Assembly (NCBI GenBank): GCA_027295405.1
Contig: JAPUKZ010000172.1
Span: 1-42,927 of the forward strand
Length of the DNA: 42,927 bases
Direction: 5' to 3'
Source of the DNA: Gammaproteobacteria bacterium
GTDB lineage: Bacteria > Pseudomonadota > Gammaproteobacteria > Pseudomonadales > Halieaceae
The notes under the pieces are model-generated. The model did no database searches, had not been told where the DNA came from, and saw only the letters and a program-made list of their open reading frames with translations. Position 1 is the stretch's first letter, and each line of letters starts with the position of its first letter. Below are positions 19,209-30,211 of the stretch, in pieces. The position numbers were made by a program, and so were the translations under genes.

Positions 19209-19478
19209 ATGGACAACACCGAATTCAAAGACCGCTACGGACCGGTTACCCTGGTAACCGGCGCCTCCTCGGGGATTGGCTACCAGTTTGCCGTGCAGTT
19301 GGCGCAAGCCGGGCTGGACCTGGTACTGGTGGCCCGCCTGGCACTGGACAACGTCCAAAACGGCCCGGTTTATATTTCCGGAGAGCAGAACCAGGAGATG
19401 TTCAGCGCCGTGACCACCATGCCGCGGCGGGACGCGCTGCTGATGTTGGCTGAAAACATGAAGGACTCCTTGCAATAG
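19209..19478 (+). pseudogene. Internally deleted SDR gene (N-terminal Rossmann segment fused to C-terminal tail)
   Basis: 89 aa: VTLVTGASSGIGYQFAVQLAQAGLDLVLVAR joined to ALDNVQNGPVYISGEQNQEMF...MPRRDALLMLAENMKDSLQ. The catalytic S-Y-K core is absent; both ends match the layout of the full-length SDR at 20045-20911. Confidence 0.75.
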
Positions 19479-19480
19479 AA

Positions 19481-19942
19481 ATGCCTGATCTCACCACTGC
19501 ACCGCCCATCTTTGTCAGCGGTGTGATCCGCTCCGGGACGTCCTGGCTGGGACGCCTGCTCGCCACCAGCGCGAATACTGTCTATTTTCACGAACCCTTC
19601 AATCCCCACTCGCGCTGGAATGCGGCATTTCCGGTGCCCAACCAGTACCTCTATCTGGACGAAACCAATGGCGAATTATACGAGGATCTGCTGCGCGGAC
19701 TGGTGACCCTGAACCCCATTTTCCGCAGCCAGAAGTGGATGCCGGAACTCGTCTCCAATCGACAGCAAAAACTGCGAGCGGCGCTGGCACACCTTGATCC
19801 GGCACTACCGATCACTCCGATCATCAAGGACCCTACTGCGGTTTTTTCAAGCGAGTGGCTGGTCAACTGTTGTGGGGCAAGACCGGTCTTTATTCTCCGC
19901 CACCCAATTTATATCGTGCAGAGCTTATTGAAACTGGACTAG
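19481..19942 (+). pseudogene. Truncated sulfotransferase (N-terminal part)
   Basis: PIFVSGVIRSGTSWLGRLLA P-loop and ARPVFILRHPIYIVQSLLKLD then TAG; about 150 aa, versus about 385 aa for the other sulfotransferase-like ORFs here. Confidence 0.7.
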
Positions 19943-20044
19943 ACGAGTACGCGCAAGTGCCGGTACTGTCCGACTAACCAGCGGCGACCGCCTGGGCATT
20001 GCACCGGTGAGGTGCCCCGCCCGCGTCAGGATGGCGCTGGAAAT

Positions 20045-20893
20045 TCAACCCCGGGTTGCGTCTGTCGCCGGCTGGTGCTCCAGGTCGTTGATGATGGCGG
20101 TCCCCCAACTCATCCTGTCGATCGCTATTGCGCGCTCCTCGATAAAACCCTCAGGCAGGCGTGCGCGGTTACCTTCACCCGCCACCCATAGGGGACCATG
20201 ACCCAGATGGCTAAGCCCCTCCCAGGCGGCATCGTCGCACTCCATACCGCCATCGGGCGTGAATTTGTCGAAGGCCACATGGGCATGGCTGGGTGTTTTG
20301 GTAGCGCCCAATACCAGGCACATGGCATCCACACCCGAGGGTTTCAGGTCGTGCCACAAGCCCTCAGCCAACATCTGGTCAAAGGCCTTGGTGGCGGGGT
20401 AGATAGTCATCCAGGCCGAACCGGAAAAGCCGGCCATGGAAGACAGGAACATCAAACCGCCCCGACCCCGCTCGCACATGCCTTTTGCATAGTGATGGGC
20501 CAGATGAACCGGGGCATGACAGTTCAGCTTGATCATGAAATCCAGGTCCTCGGATTTCCAATCCGGAAATCGATTGTAGCCAATTGAGGAACCCGCGTTA
20601 TAAATCATCAGGCCCACATCAATATCCCCGGTCAGCGCTGTGACCTGGGCCAACAGGCCGGCACGGGTCAGGTCGACACTGCCAATCCGCACTTCGACCT
20701 CATACTCGCTACGGATACTGCTGGCCAGACTATCCAGCGGCCCCTCTCTGCGTGCCAGCAACACCAGGTTGATACCCACCCCGGCCAGCATGCGAGCAAA
20801 GGACTCTCCGACGCCTTCGGAGCCCCCGGCGATCAGGGCCCAGGGACCGTATTTATCCGCAAATTCCGGTGGCAGTTGGTAGTCGTCATTCAT
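20045..20893 (-). CDS. SDR family NAD(P)-dependent oxidoreductase
   Basis: LIAGGSEGVGESFARML, YNAGSSIG, SSMAG...YPATKAF. Start MNDDYQLPPEF preferred. Confidence 0.9.
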   Translation of the reverse strand: MNDDYQLPPEFADKYGPWALIAGGSEGVGESFARMLAGVGINLVLLARREGPLDSLASSIRSEYEVEVRIGSVDLTRAGLLAQVTALTGDIDVGLMIYNAGSSIGYNRFPDWKSEDLDFMIKLNCHAPVHLAHHYAKGMCERGRGGLMFLSSMAGFSGSAWMTIYPATKAFDQMLAEGLWHDLKPSGVDAMCLVLGATKTPSHAHVAFDKFTPDGGMECDDAAWEGLSHLGHGPLWVAGEGNRARLPEGFIEERAIAIDRMSWGTAIINDLEHQPATDATRG

Positions 20894-20958
20894 GCTGTTC
20901 TCCGTCCACATCTATCGCGATGCAAGCCCCTGAAATGTTCAATCCGACGGTTGCAAGA

Positions 20959-22131
20959 TCAGGCAGCGTAAACCGCGTTTGCCGCGGCTACCGCCTTCCC
21001 GCCCTGCAAAGAGAGGCCCTGGGCTATCAGACTGTTCTCCAGCGCCGCCAGGCACAGGCGGACATTGGTCGGCCTGGAGCTGTAGCCCATCAGGCCAATC
21101 CGCCAGACCTTGCCCGCCAACACGCCCAGGCCCGCACCAATCTCCAGATCATAGTCATTGAGCAAGGTAGCGCGCAGGGCGGCTTCGTCAATGCCATCGG
21201 GAATGCTGACCAGGTTGAGCTGCGGCAAGCGATCCCGCTCTGCCACCACCAGTTCCAGACCCATGCTCTCGAGGCCAACCTTCAGTGCCTCGTGATTCAA
21301 ACGATGCCGCGCCCAACTTGCCTCCAGGCCTTCCTCGTGCAGAATCGTCAGTGCCTCATGCAATCCGTACAAGGTATTGACCGGCGCGGTATGGTGATAG
21401 GCGCGCTTGGTGCTGCCGCCCCAGTAACCCATGACCAGGTTCATATCCAGGAACCAGCTCTGCACCGGTGTGTTGCGGCTCTGGATAACTTCCGCCGCTT
21501 TCGCGCTAAAAGTTACTGGCGATAACCCCGGCACACAGGACAGGCATTTCTGGGTTCCGGAATACACGGCATCCGCACCCCAGGCATCGACAGCCACTTC
21601 AACACCACCCAGCCCGGTAACGGTATCCACCAATGACAACATGCCCGCATCGGCCGCCAGCTGGCACAGCGCAGCCGCGTCGCTTTCAACCCCGGTAGAC
21701 GTTTCTGCATGGACAAAGGCCAGTACTTTGGCAGTCGGGTGTTCCGCGATTGCGGCCGCGACTTTGTCCAGGTCTATGGCCGTGCCCCACTCGTCCTGCA
21801 CCATTATCGCCTCGGCACCGCAACGCACCACGTTTTCCTGCATACGCCCGCCAAAGACCCCATTCTGGCAGACAATAACCTTGTCGCCGGCCTCCAGCAG
21901 ATTGACAAAGCAGGCCTCCATACCGGCCGAGCCCGGCGCTGACACGGGGAGAGTCAATTCGTTACTGGTCTGAAAGGCGTATTGCAGCAAGACCTTGATT
22001 TCATCCATAAATTCGATGAAAGCGGGATCCAGGTGACCGATGGTAGGACGGGCCAATGCACTGGAAATACGGGGATCAACGTCGGACGGACCGGGACCCA
22101 TCAAGGTGCGGCGGGGGGGATGAAAGCTCAT
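20959..22131 (-). CDS. Class V aminotransferase (alanine/serine-glyoxylate aminotransferase type)
   Basis: LMGPGPSDVDPRISSALARPTIGHLDPAF, PLP Lys region YSGTQKCLSCVPGLSP. Confidence 0.92.
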   Translation of the reverse strand: MSFHPPRRTLMGPGPSDVDPRISSALARPTIGHLDPAFIEFMDEIKVLLQYAFQTSNELTLPVSAPGSAGMEACFVNLLEAGDKVIVCQNGVFGGRMQENVVRCGAEAIMVQDEWGTAIDLDKVAAAIAEHPTAKVLAFVHAETSTGVESDAAALCQLAADAGMLSLVDTVTGLGGVEVAVDAWGADAVYSGTQKCLSCVPGLSPVTFSAKAAEVIQSRNTPVQSWFLDMNLVMGYWGGSTKRAYHHTAPVNTLYGLHEALTILHEEGLEASWARHRLNHEALKVGLESMGLELVVAERDRLPQLNLVSIPDGIDEAALRATLLNDYDLEIGAGLGVLAGKVWRIGLMGYSSRPTNVRLCLAALENSLIAQGLSLQGGKAVAAANAVYAA

Positions 22132-22232
22132 GCTTTTCTCACTGAATAAAAAAGGGCGCGTAGTGTACAAAATAGACGGCGCCTTTGCACTTACAAGTCT
22201 ATCCGCCAACTATGCGCGGTTTTAGGTAACCA

Positions 22233-22512
22233 TCCACAGCACGGGCCGTGCGACCGAAGCCGTGCAAACTGGCGGGCAATCATCGCCTCATTCGGATTAT
22301 CGCCAAGAAGCTAAAGCTGCTCTGGTCCCCCCAGCAGATAGCCGGTTGGGTTAAACGACAATACCCTGAAGATGAGCGTTATCACGTGTCACATGAAACC
22401 ATCTACAAAAGCCTGTTCATTCACGAGGCGTACTAAAAAAGGAGCTGATTCAGTGCCTTAGAACCCAGCGCATGATACGGCGTTCACGGCATGCCAGTTT
22501 GAAGGGGCAAGC
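22233..22512 (+). mobile_element. IS30 family transposase remnant (truncated and frameshifted)
   Basis: RPKPCKLAGNHRL...LLWSPQQIAGWVKRQYPEDERYHVSHETIYKSLFIHEAY, then a frame change to LKKELIQCLRTQRMIRRSRHASLKGQA. Confidence 0.85.
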
Positions 22513-22515
22513 TTA

Positions 22516-23688
22516 TTAGCGGTTGCGGCCCAGTTGATCGTGGCTGCTGACCCAGTCGCCGGCCAGCACGGCACTGGCCAGCGAGATATCGCCCGCCAGC
22601 ACTGTAGCGGTGACGATTTCGGCCAGCTTATTGGCTTTACCCTTGCCATAACAGCCCAACATATTCAGACACTCTCGCTGGGTTGGTAAGCCTGTGCCAC
22701 CGCCGTAGGTGGCAACGATCAGCGATGGCAGGGTTACGGCCATATACAAGTCATCATTATCCTGCAGTTCACTGGAAACAAGTCCAGCATGGGATTCAAC
22801 TACATTGGCTTCGTCCTGGCCGGTAGCAATGAACAGGGAAGCAATGCCGTTGGCAGAGTGAGGACCGTTGTAGGCAGCGCCGGCTAATATGGCCCCGGTG
22901 TTGGCTACGTTGCGGGCTTTGGCCAGGATCCTGGAATCAACACCCATGATGCGTTTAAGCTTATCCCTTTCAAAAACGGCTTCGGCAATGACTCGCTTGC
23001 CTCGCGTGTGGAGCATATTGAGATGGGAATGTTTTTTGTCGGTGTCCATATTCCCGGACAGTAGGTAGTTGACATCGTCGGGATAGGTATTTTTTATCCA
23101 TTCGCAGGCAGCGAAAGTGGCTTTCCCTACCATGTTCTGACCGGCTGCATCGCCCGTTGTGTAGTTGAATCGCAGGTAGCGCGTTTTGGCGACGGACCAC
23201 TGCTGGATGTGAATCAATTTCCCCACACTTGTGGTACTTTCCGCGACCTCCTTGATCTGGGGAAAATTCTCATTCACCCAATCGCCAAAGCCGCGCGCGG
23301 CTCGCGCGTCTTCGAAGAGGAAGGCGGGCGCCCGTTGCATGAACTGCTCAACAACCGTGGTTTTCGCACCTCCGCATTCACTAAGTAAACGCATACCGCG
23401 GCTGTAGCTGGCAACCAGGGTACCTTCCGTTGTCGCAAGAGGGATATAGAATTCTCCTTGCGCATGCTCACCATTAATGAGCAGCGGACCCGCAATGCCG
23501 ATGGGCAACTGCGCCACGCCGACAAAATTTTCAATATTCCCTGGCAGCACACCCGGGTCAAACGAGTATTGACCGACGTGGTTCAACTCTGCGCCGGTTT
23601 TCTCCTGAATAAACTCTCGACGTATGCTAGCCCACTCATTGCTGTAGTCGTTTTCTTTGTCTCTGGGGATGCGAATTCTCTCGGACAT
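22516..23688 (-). CDS. Hydroxymethylglutaryl-CoA reductase, resembling class I
   Basis: ENFVGVAQLPIGIAGPLLINGEHAQGEFYIPLATTEGTLVASYSRGM, DAAGQNMVGK, GQDEAN, GTGLPTQRECL, SHDQLGRNR. Confidence 0.95.
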   Translation of the reverse strand: MSERIRIPRDKENDYSNEWASIRREFIQEKTGAELNHVGQYSFDPGVLPGNIENFVGVAQLPIGIAGPLLINGEHAQGEFYIPLATTEGTLVASYSRGMRLLSECGGAKTTVVEQFMQRAPAFLFEDARAARGFGDWVNENFPQIKEVAESTTSVGKLIHIQQWSVAKTRYLRFNYTTGDAAGQNMVGKATFAACEWIKNTYPDDVNYLLSGNMDTDKKHSHLNMLHTRGKRVIAEAVFERDKLKRIMGVDSRILAKARNVANTGAILAGAAYNGPHSANGIASLFIATGQDEANVVESHAGLVSSELQDNDDLYMAVTLPSLIVATYGGGTGLPTQRECLNMLGCYGKGKANKLAEIVTATVLAGDISLASAVLAGDWVSSHDQLGRNR

Positions 23689-24189
23689 CGTTGAGCGCTC
23701 CTGATGTAGTTGCTGTAATCAACTGTTGCCTGGTGCGGAATAGTCTCGATAGTTGCCGACCACACCTAGAATATAGAGAGTTGTGTGATTCCCGCTATAT
23801 CAATATCTTCTTATCGGATGCAATCTCATATAAAAACGAACTAGGGGATCTGCAAATGTGGTGATGGTTAACGCCCAATCAAGAGAATGCAATTTTGGAG
23901 TGGTATTCGTGGGGAGTGTGGCACATTTGATGTGTGAAACTCCTCGAGAGAGAAGACTCGCTGTGCTCGATGCCGGTCCGGGTCGCAATTTTACTGTCGG
24001 AATTCTTTACACAATCCACCGAAAAGCCATCTCTGTGCCCAGGCTATGTTCAGTAACTAGCTAATATATAAAGAGTTTTTCTAACCTAGCATGATTATTG
24101 CAAGGTTCTTGTTATACCCACTAGCAAACGGAAAGTGGGCAATCATGAATCCCCGATACTCAGCATTACAAGGCTACGGGAAAAGCGCT

Positions 24190-24333
24190 ATGGAATTAGT
24201 TGTATTTATGCTTCTGATAGTCATATTCATTTATTTAATATGGATACTGAGACAAAATCGCATCCGCAGTGAAGAAGAAATTTCGCGTTTGAGTGCGCGA
24301 CTCAAGCTGCTTGAAGATAAATCTCCCAATTGA
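24190..24333 (+). CDS. Possible small single-pass membrane protein
   Basis: MELVVFMLLIVIFIYLIWILRQNRIRSEEEISRLSARLKLLEDKSPN: one TM helix plus charged coiled-coil-like tail. Start uncertain (ORF opens at 24091). Confidence 0.4.
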   Translation: MELVVFMLLIVIFIYLIWILRQNRIRSEEEISRLSARLKLLEDKSPN

Positions 24334-24490
24334 GCTAACTGTCTGACCTTGTAGCAATAAGATTAGAAGCAGGTGTGGTCGCTGCAATGAGGGCTGATTT
24401 GTACTGGCACATTCCTGCCCGTCGCACAGACCATTTCGCAGGGCTGTGAACCGCTGCGTGTAGGTCAATATAGATACTCCGTCCCCCAGG

Positions 24491-25498
24491 TTACATCGCC
24501 AGGCAAATCTTGCCGAAGTGTTGCTGGGACTCCTGTAAACGAAAAGCGTCTGCAATTGCCGCCAATTCGAAAGTCTGGTCGATCACGGGTTGGATGCCAT
24601 TAGCCTCTATCGCTGCAACCATGTCCTGCTGGTGCGCGCGGGAACCGACGGTAATGCCGCTCACCACCGCATTTTTCTGGAACAGTTCAGCGGTTGGCAC
24701 ATCACCGCTGATACCCGTGAGCACGCCGATCATGGAGATATGGCCTCCCATGCGCACGGCGCGGATGGATTGGGGCAAGGTGCCGGAACCCCCAACTTCG
24801 ACAATCACGTCGACACCGCGTCCCCCGGTTTGCTCCAGCACCCGGTTCCCCCACTCCGGTGTCTCGCGATAATTGATCGTGTTATCGGCGCCGAGTTGGC
24901 GCAGTCTTTCCAGCTTTTCATCCGCTGAGGAAGTAGCCGTCACCTGGCAGCCGGCCGCTTTAGCAAACTGCAGCGCGAACACAGAGACTCCCCCACTTCC
25001 CTGCACCAACACATGATCGCCAGGCTTGATCTTCGCCTCAACCATCAGCGCCCGCCAGGCAGTCAGGGCTGCACAGGGCAGTGTCGCTGCCTGCTCAAAA
25101 CTGTATCCAGTCGGCAGTCGGGTAAATGCGGTTGCGGGCATGGTGACCGTTTGCGAGGCAAAGCCGTCGACCCTATCCCCGGGCACATCGACAATTTTGC
25201 TGAATTCATCCGCCCGGCCATCCGCCCAGTGCGGAAAAAAACAACTCATGACCTGGTCGCCAACCGCGAACCCGGTAACTCCATCTCCGAGCGCTTCCAC
25301 CACACCGGCACCATCGGACATGGGGATGCGGCCATCTTCCGTGACAATCAGGCCGCTCACTACCGCGTAGTCATGGAAATTCAAGGAGCTGGCATGGTTG
25401 CGTACGCGGACCTCGCCGGGACCGGGATCGACGGGGTCTAACTCGTGTACGCCGAGATTGTCCAGACTACCGGGTTGCTTTAATCGAACTGCCTGCAC
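24491..25498 (-). CDS. MDR-family NAD(P)-dependent alcohol dehydrogenase / quinone oxidoreductase
   Basis: GDHVLVQGSGGVSVFALQFAKAAGCQVTATSS and SDGAGVVEALGDGVTGFAVGDQV. Confidence 0.92.
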   Translation of the reverse strand: MQAVRLKQPGSLDNLGVHELDPVDPGPGEVRVRNHASSLNFHDYAVVSGLIVTEDGRIPMSDGAGVVEALGDGVTGFAVGDQVMSCFFPHWADGRADEFSKIVDVPGDRVDGFASQTVTMPATAFTRLPTGYSFEQAATLPCAALTAWRALMVEAKIKPGDHVLVQGSGGVSVFALQFAKAAGCQVTATSSADEKLERLRQLGADNTINYRETPEWGNRVLEQTGGRGVDVIVEVGGSGTLPQSIRAVRMGGHISMIGVLTGISGDVPTAELFQKNAVVSGITVGSRAHQQDMVAAIEANGIQPVIDQTFELAAIADAFRLQESQQHFGKICLAM

Positions 25499-25639
25499 AT
25501 CACTCTCCTGACTGGTTTACAGATTTGGTGGTAATTATGGTTGCTGCAGCCGCTGCTTGCCAGTGCGATCGGTTAACGGGTGGCAGCGCCCCGCGTTGCG
25601 GCGTGAGCATTACGGGGTTGGGACCGTTTTTTCGCCCGA

Positions 25640-27103
25640 CTAAAGATAGGGGGAAAATACCCTCGCCAGGCCGTTGCGGATTTTCCGCACCAGGTGAATG
25701 GAGTTAACGTCTGCAAGGCTGAGTGGTCTGGAACGGGCAATCTTTTCATCCACGACGGCGTTCAACTCAGTTGCCAAACCTTCGTCATAGCACTCCACGT
25801 TGAACTCAAAATTCAGGCGCAGGCTCCTCGCATCCCAATTGGTCGAACCCACCAGACTCCAGATATCGTCCACCAGCAACAACTTGGTGTGATCAAAGGG
25901 CGGCGGCGAAAGGTACAGGCGGCAACCCTTGTCCAGCAAATGGCGGAAGAGGGGTTGCGATGCCCACTGCACCAGGCGGATGTTGTTTTTCTCAGGCAAG
26001 AGAATTTCAACATCAATCCCCTTCATGGCCGCGAGTTGCAGTGCGTAGATCAGGCCGCCGTGGGGAATGAAGTAAGGCGTCACGATACGAATGCGGCGCG
26101 TTGCAATGCCCAGGGCTCCCATAATCGTGTAGGTGATTTTTTCAAAGTCTTCATCCGGGCCGTGGGCAACACCCCGGCACCAGGTCTGCCCCTTGCGGGT
26201 GAGTTGCGGAAACCACTGCTCGCCGCGCAGGGATTCACCACGGGTGAAGGCCCAGTCTATGGCAAAAGCTTCCTGCAGATGCGCCACAACCGGCCCCTCG
26301 AAGCGAAAATGCAGGCATGAAACCGGGTAGGACGGGTCCAGCTTCAGCCAGTGGTCCTCACGAATATTAGTGCCGCCGGTGAAGGCGATGCGGCCATCGG
26401 TTACCAGAATCTTGCGGTGATTCCTGAGGTTTACATAACCCATCAAGCGCGATAGTCGCGTCGGCAGAAAAGCTGCAGCCTGAATGCCGGCAGCTTGAAA
26501 CTTCTTGACCATGTTTGCCTTGCTGTAGCGAATACCCACTGCATCAATCAGGACACGAATTTCCACCCCCCGATGATGGGCATCAGCCAGGGCGTCAAAA
26601 AAGGCGCTGCCGGCGCGGTCGCTGTCAAAAATATAGCTCAGCAGGCTGATTGAATGCTGCGCCTGGGCGATGGCGGCCAGCATCTGCGGATAGGCCTCGT
26701 CGCCATCACGCAATGGGGTCACCCGATTTCCAGGCGTCAAAAGATGGTTCGATAACTCTCCGACCAGCGCCGCCTGCCCCACAAACTGCGGGTACAGGCG
26801 GAGAAAATCATCGACTCTCTCTTCCTCGAACCGGGTCAGCCGCAGGTTTTCCCGGTTGTCCCAGTCCCTCGGATATCCCAGCGCCTCGGCACTGCGCTGT
26901 ACGCGGTTGATACCCAGAACAAAATAGGCGATGGCACCGAGATAAGGGGCCAGCCAGGCCAGACCAACCCAGGTGATAACCGCGCGGGTATCGCGTTTGT
27001 AGAGCACGGCATGGCAGCTTACCGCCACCGAAAGCACGAAGCTGCCGGCAACGAAGAGGGGGGTGAGATGGGTAAGGCTGAATGGCAACAGGTCGAAAGG
27101 CAT
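25640..27103 (-). CDS. cls: Cardiolipin synthase (phospholipase D family)
   Basis: Two HxK motifs: NHRKILVTDGRIAFTGGTN and DHTKLLLVDDIWSLVGSTNWD; N-terminal TM helices. Confidence 0.92.
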   Translation of the reverse strand: MPFDLLPFSLTHLTPLFVAGSFVLSVAVSCHAVLYKRDTRAVITWVGLAWLAPYLGAIAYFVLGINRVQRSAEALGYPRDWDNRENLRLTRFEEERVDDFLRLYPQFVGQAALVGELSNHLLTPGNRVTPLRDGDEAYPQMLAAIAQAQHSISLLSYIFDSDRAGSAFFDALADAHHRGVEIRVLIDAVGIRYSKANMVKKFQAAGIQAAAFLPTRLSRLMGYVNLRNHRKILVTDGRIAFTGGTNIREDHWLKLDPSYPVSCLHFRFEGPVVAHLQEAFAIDWAFTRGESLRGEQWFPQLTRKGQTWCRGVAHGPDEDFEKITYTIMGALGIATRRIRIVTPYFIPHGGLIYALQLAAMKGIDVEILLPEKNNIRLVQWASQPLFRHLLDKGCRLYLSPPPFDHTKLLLVDDIWSLVGSTNWDARSLRLNFEFNVECYDEGLATELNAVVDEKIARSRPLSLADVNSIHLVRKIRNGLARVFSPYL

Positions 27104-27198
27104 GCTTCCAGTGTATGCGCTATTCAGCGGAATCCAAGGACCTTATTCAACTAGCCAGCGTTCGCTCAGCCGCGTCCTTGTCCAGGAGGTCAGCCCGG

Positions 27199-28392
27199 TC
27201 ATGCTCGACCATCAATGCTCTGATAGTAATCCGACAGGATCTTGGCCACCTCCGGGCGGGAAAACTCCGGCGGCGGCGCAATACCCTTGCCCAGCATCTC
27301 GCGCACGGCTGTGCCCGACAACAACACGAAATCTTCCTTGTCGTGATCCGGGGCGTCGCGCATCATCACCACCTTGTTCAGCTTCTTACTGTAGGCGGTG
27401 TGGTCGGCCTTGTAGATTTCCAGCTCCAGGGCGCCGGCCGGCACTTCCTCATCGAAGATGGTCTGGGCATCGAAACCACCGTAGTAGTCGCCCACACCCG
27501 CGTGGTCGCGACCGACAATCAGGTGAGTACAACCACAGTTCTGGCGGAATACCGCGTGCAGTACCGCCTCGCGCGGGCCGGCGTAGAGCATGTCGAAGCC
27601 GTAACCGGTGATCATCACGGTGTTGGGCGGAAAATATAGCTCCACCATCTTGCGGATGGAGGCATCGCGCACCTCGGCGGGAATATCACCGGGTTTCAGC
27701 TTACCCAACAGCATGTGGATCAGGACTCCGTCCGTGCCGAGATCTGCCATAGCCATGTGGCACAGTTCCTCGTGCGCACGGTGCATGGGATTACGGGTCT
27801 GGAAGGCCACCACCTTTTTCCAACCGTGCTCCGCAATCTCATTGCGAATCTCTACCGCGGTACGGAAGGTATCCGGGAAATCGGTCTGGAAGTAGGAGAA
27901 GTTCAGCACCTGGAGGGTACCGGCCAGCAAGGTATTGCCGAGACCGGTAAAGGTCGCCACCCCGGGGTGATTCTCATCCAGCGAGCCGAAAATTTTATCC
28001 GCCATGAAGGTGATTTGCTCTTCACTGACCGTTTCCACCGCTGCCACGTCCATCACCGCCAACACCGGATTTCCCTCCACGTTGGGGTCGCGCAGGGCGA
28101 TGCGGGAACCCGGCTGCACACCGGTTTCTTTGGTCAAGTTGACAATAGGCACCGGAAAGAACAGGCCATCAACGGTGTGCATGTTCTCTGCAACGCTCAG
28201 CGCGTCGGCGAGATTCATATAACCGCTGAGAGGGTTAAAGTAGCCACCGCCCAGCATCACCGCGTTGGCGGCGGCAGCCGAATTCAGCAGTATGGACGGC
28301 AGCTCTTCAGCTTCCGCGACCAGTGCGTGGCGCTTCTCGGTGTCGTATACAAACAGGGGTTTGAGTGCATCGGAACCATGGGGCTTTATCAT
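27199..28392 (-). CDS. sat: Sulfate adenylyltransferase (monomeric ATP sulfurylase)
   Basis: [17 protein letters not shown] and [19 protein letters not shown]. Confidence 0.95.
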   Translation of the reverse strand: MIKPHGSDALKPLFVYDTEKRHALVAEAEELPSILLNSAAAANAVMLGGGYFNPLSGYMNLADALSVAENMHTVDGLFFPVPIVNLTKETGVQPGSRIALRDPNVEGNPVLAVMDVAAVETVSEEQITFMADKIFGSLDENHPGVATFTGLGNTLLAGTLQVLNFSYFQTDFPDTFRTAVEIRNEIAEHGWKKVVAFQTRNPMHRAHEELCHMAMADLGTDGVLIHMLLGKLKPGDIPAEVRDASIRKMVELYFPPNTVMITGYGFDMLYAGPREAVLHAVFRQNCGCTHLIVGRDHAGVGDYYGGFDAQTIFDEEVPAGALELEIYKADHTAYSKKLNKVVMMRDAPDHDKEDFVLLSGTAVREMLGKGIAPPPEFSRPEVAKILSDYYQSIDGRA

Positions 28393-29021
28393 ATGTGCTC
28401 TCCGTTTCCGCTGATGATGCCGCGCTCTTTCAGCGCAGCCAGAATAGCGTTCACTTCCTCTTCCAGGCTCTGCTGGTCAGAGTGCAGGTGAATCTCCGGG
28501 TTGTTGGGCTCTTCGTAGGGATCGTCGATGCCGGTGAAGTTCTTGATCTCGCCGGCCCGCGCCTTTTTGTACAGGCCCTTGGGATCACGGCTTTCGGCCG
28601 CCTCCAATGAACAGTCGACGAAGATCTCAATGAAATCCATACCCGCCTCTTCATGCAGGGCCCGCACCTGATCACGGTCGGCGCGATAGGGGCTGATGAA
28701 GCTGCTCAGGGCGATGACGCCACTGTCAACAAACAGTTTGGAGATCTCGCCGATGCGGCGGATATTTTCAGTGCGATCCTCGGCAGTGAAACCCAGGTTC
28801 TTGTTGATACCCAAGCGCACGTTGTCACCATCCAGTCGGTAAGACAGCACACCCATTTCGTGCAGGGTACCTTCCAGTTCTACCGCCACGGTACTCTTGC
28901 CGCTGCCGGACAGACCGGTAAACCACAGGGTGGCCCCCTGGTGACCCACCAGTTTGGCCCGGTGCTCACGGGTTATATCGCCTTCGTGCCAATGCACGTT
29001 TGTCGCTTTTTGTTCAGCCAT
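28389..29021 (-). CDS. cysC: Adenylyl-sulfate kinase
   Basis: [42 protein letters not shown] overlap with sat. Confidence 0.95.
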   Translation of the reverse strand: MAEQKATNVHWHEGDITREHRAKLVGHQGATLWFTGLSGSGKSTVAVELEGTLHEMGVLSYRLDGDNVRLGINKNLGFTAEDRTENIRRIGEISKLFVDSGVIALSSFISPYRADRDQVRALHEEAGMDFIEIFVDCSLEAAESRDPKGLYKKARAGEIKNFTGIDDPYEEPNNPEIHLHSDQQSLEEEVNAILAALKERGIISGNGEHI

Positions 29022-29044
29022 TTCCTTGTCTCCTCTCGCTTGAC

Positions 29045-30211
29045 TCAGTCGTGAATAAATTTAGCCCGATAGCGCGCAAATTGATCCTTCAGTCCGGCTT
29101 CGGTGAAGCCGAATTCTTCCAGGGTATATTCGTGCGCCGGTCGCAGCTCACGCTTGTTGAAGTCCTGCCATTGCTCCATCTCGGCCCGCGCCTCGTCGGT
29201 AAAATCCATTCCCACAAAATCGTAGACCTTCTGTATCTCCCGCAGGGGTTGGCTCACTGTGTCCTTGAACCACAGATCGAGAAAACGTTCGTCGCCCATC
29301 TGCTCACGCACATCCATGGTGTGATTCATGCCCCTGGCGAACTTGCGCGACCAGGTGCGTCCCACTTCCTTTACATCAGCGTGATCGGAATAGATCACCC
29401 ACAGGCCAGCGGTCATACTGGACAGGGAGGGGATGGTATCCACTGGATCGCGGTGCGTCAGCACGACTCTCGCCTCCGGAAACACCTTGAACACCAGATC
29501 CATATAATGCAAATGATGGGGTGCTTTCACCGTCCAGCGCTCAGCCTGCTGTCCTGTGCGCCGCTTCTGCCACTGCAGAAACTGTAGCAGCAGTTTCCAG
29601 TATTCGTAGCCCGGCGTATGGTCCTGAGCCTCTATCCAGGCGTCAAAACTGGGTAGATTAGCGAAAGCCTGGATGTTAAAGCTATAAAAGCTTTGTTCCA
29701 GCAGCATGATATCTTCGTCCGGACCCATGGCATCCATGGGGTGCACTGCCATCAGATCCGGATTGGCATCCAGCATGGCCTGCATCTCGGCCTTGCCGTC
29801 AACTATGCGCTGGTCTTCGCCACCGGGATCCCAATCCAGCGCCGGACAGGGGAAGCGCGTCTCGAACCAGAGCGGTGCGTACATGCGCTGATCAGCGGCA
29901 ATGGTGCGGTGCAACATGGTGGTGCCGGTGCGGGGCAGACCGACAATCACCAGTGGCCCCACAATTTCCTCATCACGGATTTCCGGAAAACGTTTCAGGT
30001 ATTCCTGAATCCGCAGGCGGGTGGCCAGAATATCAACTACCCGTTGTCGCAGCACCACCTCGCCGATGCTGTTGAGTTGGGCCTCGTGTTGCAGCGACCA
30101 CAGCAGTTTTTCCATCGGCTCGCGATGGCTGTTATCGCCAAAATCTGCCAGACCGTCCACTGCACAGGCATCGCGGACTGCACTGTCAGGATTCCAGTCA
30201 GGTATGCTCAC
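29045..30211 (-). CDS. Sulfotransferase family protein
   Basis: [41 protein letters not shown] start ([14 protein letters not shown]) overlaps the upstream TGA. Confidence 0.88.
   Translation of the reverse strand: MSIPDWNPDSAVRDACAVDGLADFGDNSHREPMEKLLWSLQHEAQLNSIGEVVLRQRVVDILATRLRIQEYLKRFPEIRDEEIVGPLVIVGLPRTGTTMLHRTIAADQRMYAPLWFETRFPCPALDWDPGGEDQRIVDGKAEMQAMLDANPDLMAVHPMDAMGPDEDIMLLEQSFYSFNIQAFANLPSFDAWIEAQDHTPGYEYWKLLLQFLQWQKRRTGQQAERWTVKAPHHLHYMDLVFKVFPEARVVLTHRDPVDTIPSLSSMTAGLWVIYSDHADVKEVGRTWSRKFARGMNHTMDVREQMGDERFLDLWFKDTVSQPLREIQKVYDFVGMDFTDEARAEMEQWQDFNKRELRPAHEYTLEEFGFTEAGLKDQFARYRAKFIHD

Noticed and set aside
23770-24090. Possible coding remnant between HMGR and the small membrane ORF
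   Set aside because: Short ORFs on both strands, none with a recognisable motif; treated as intergenic.
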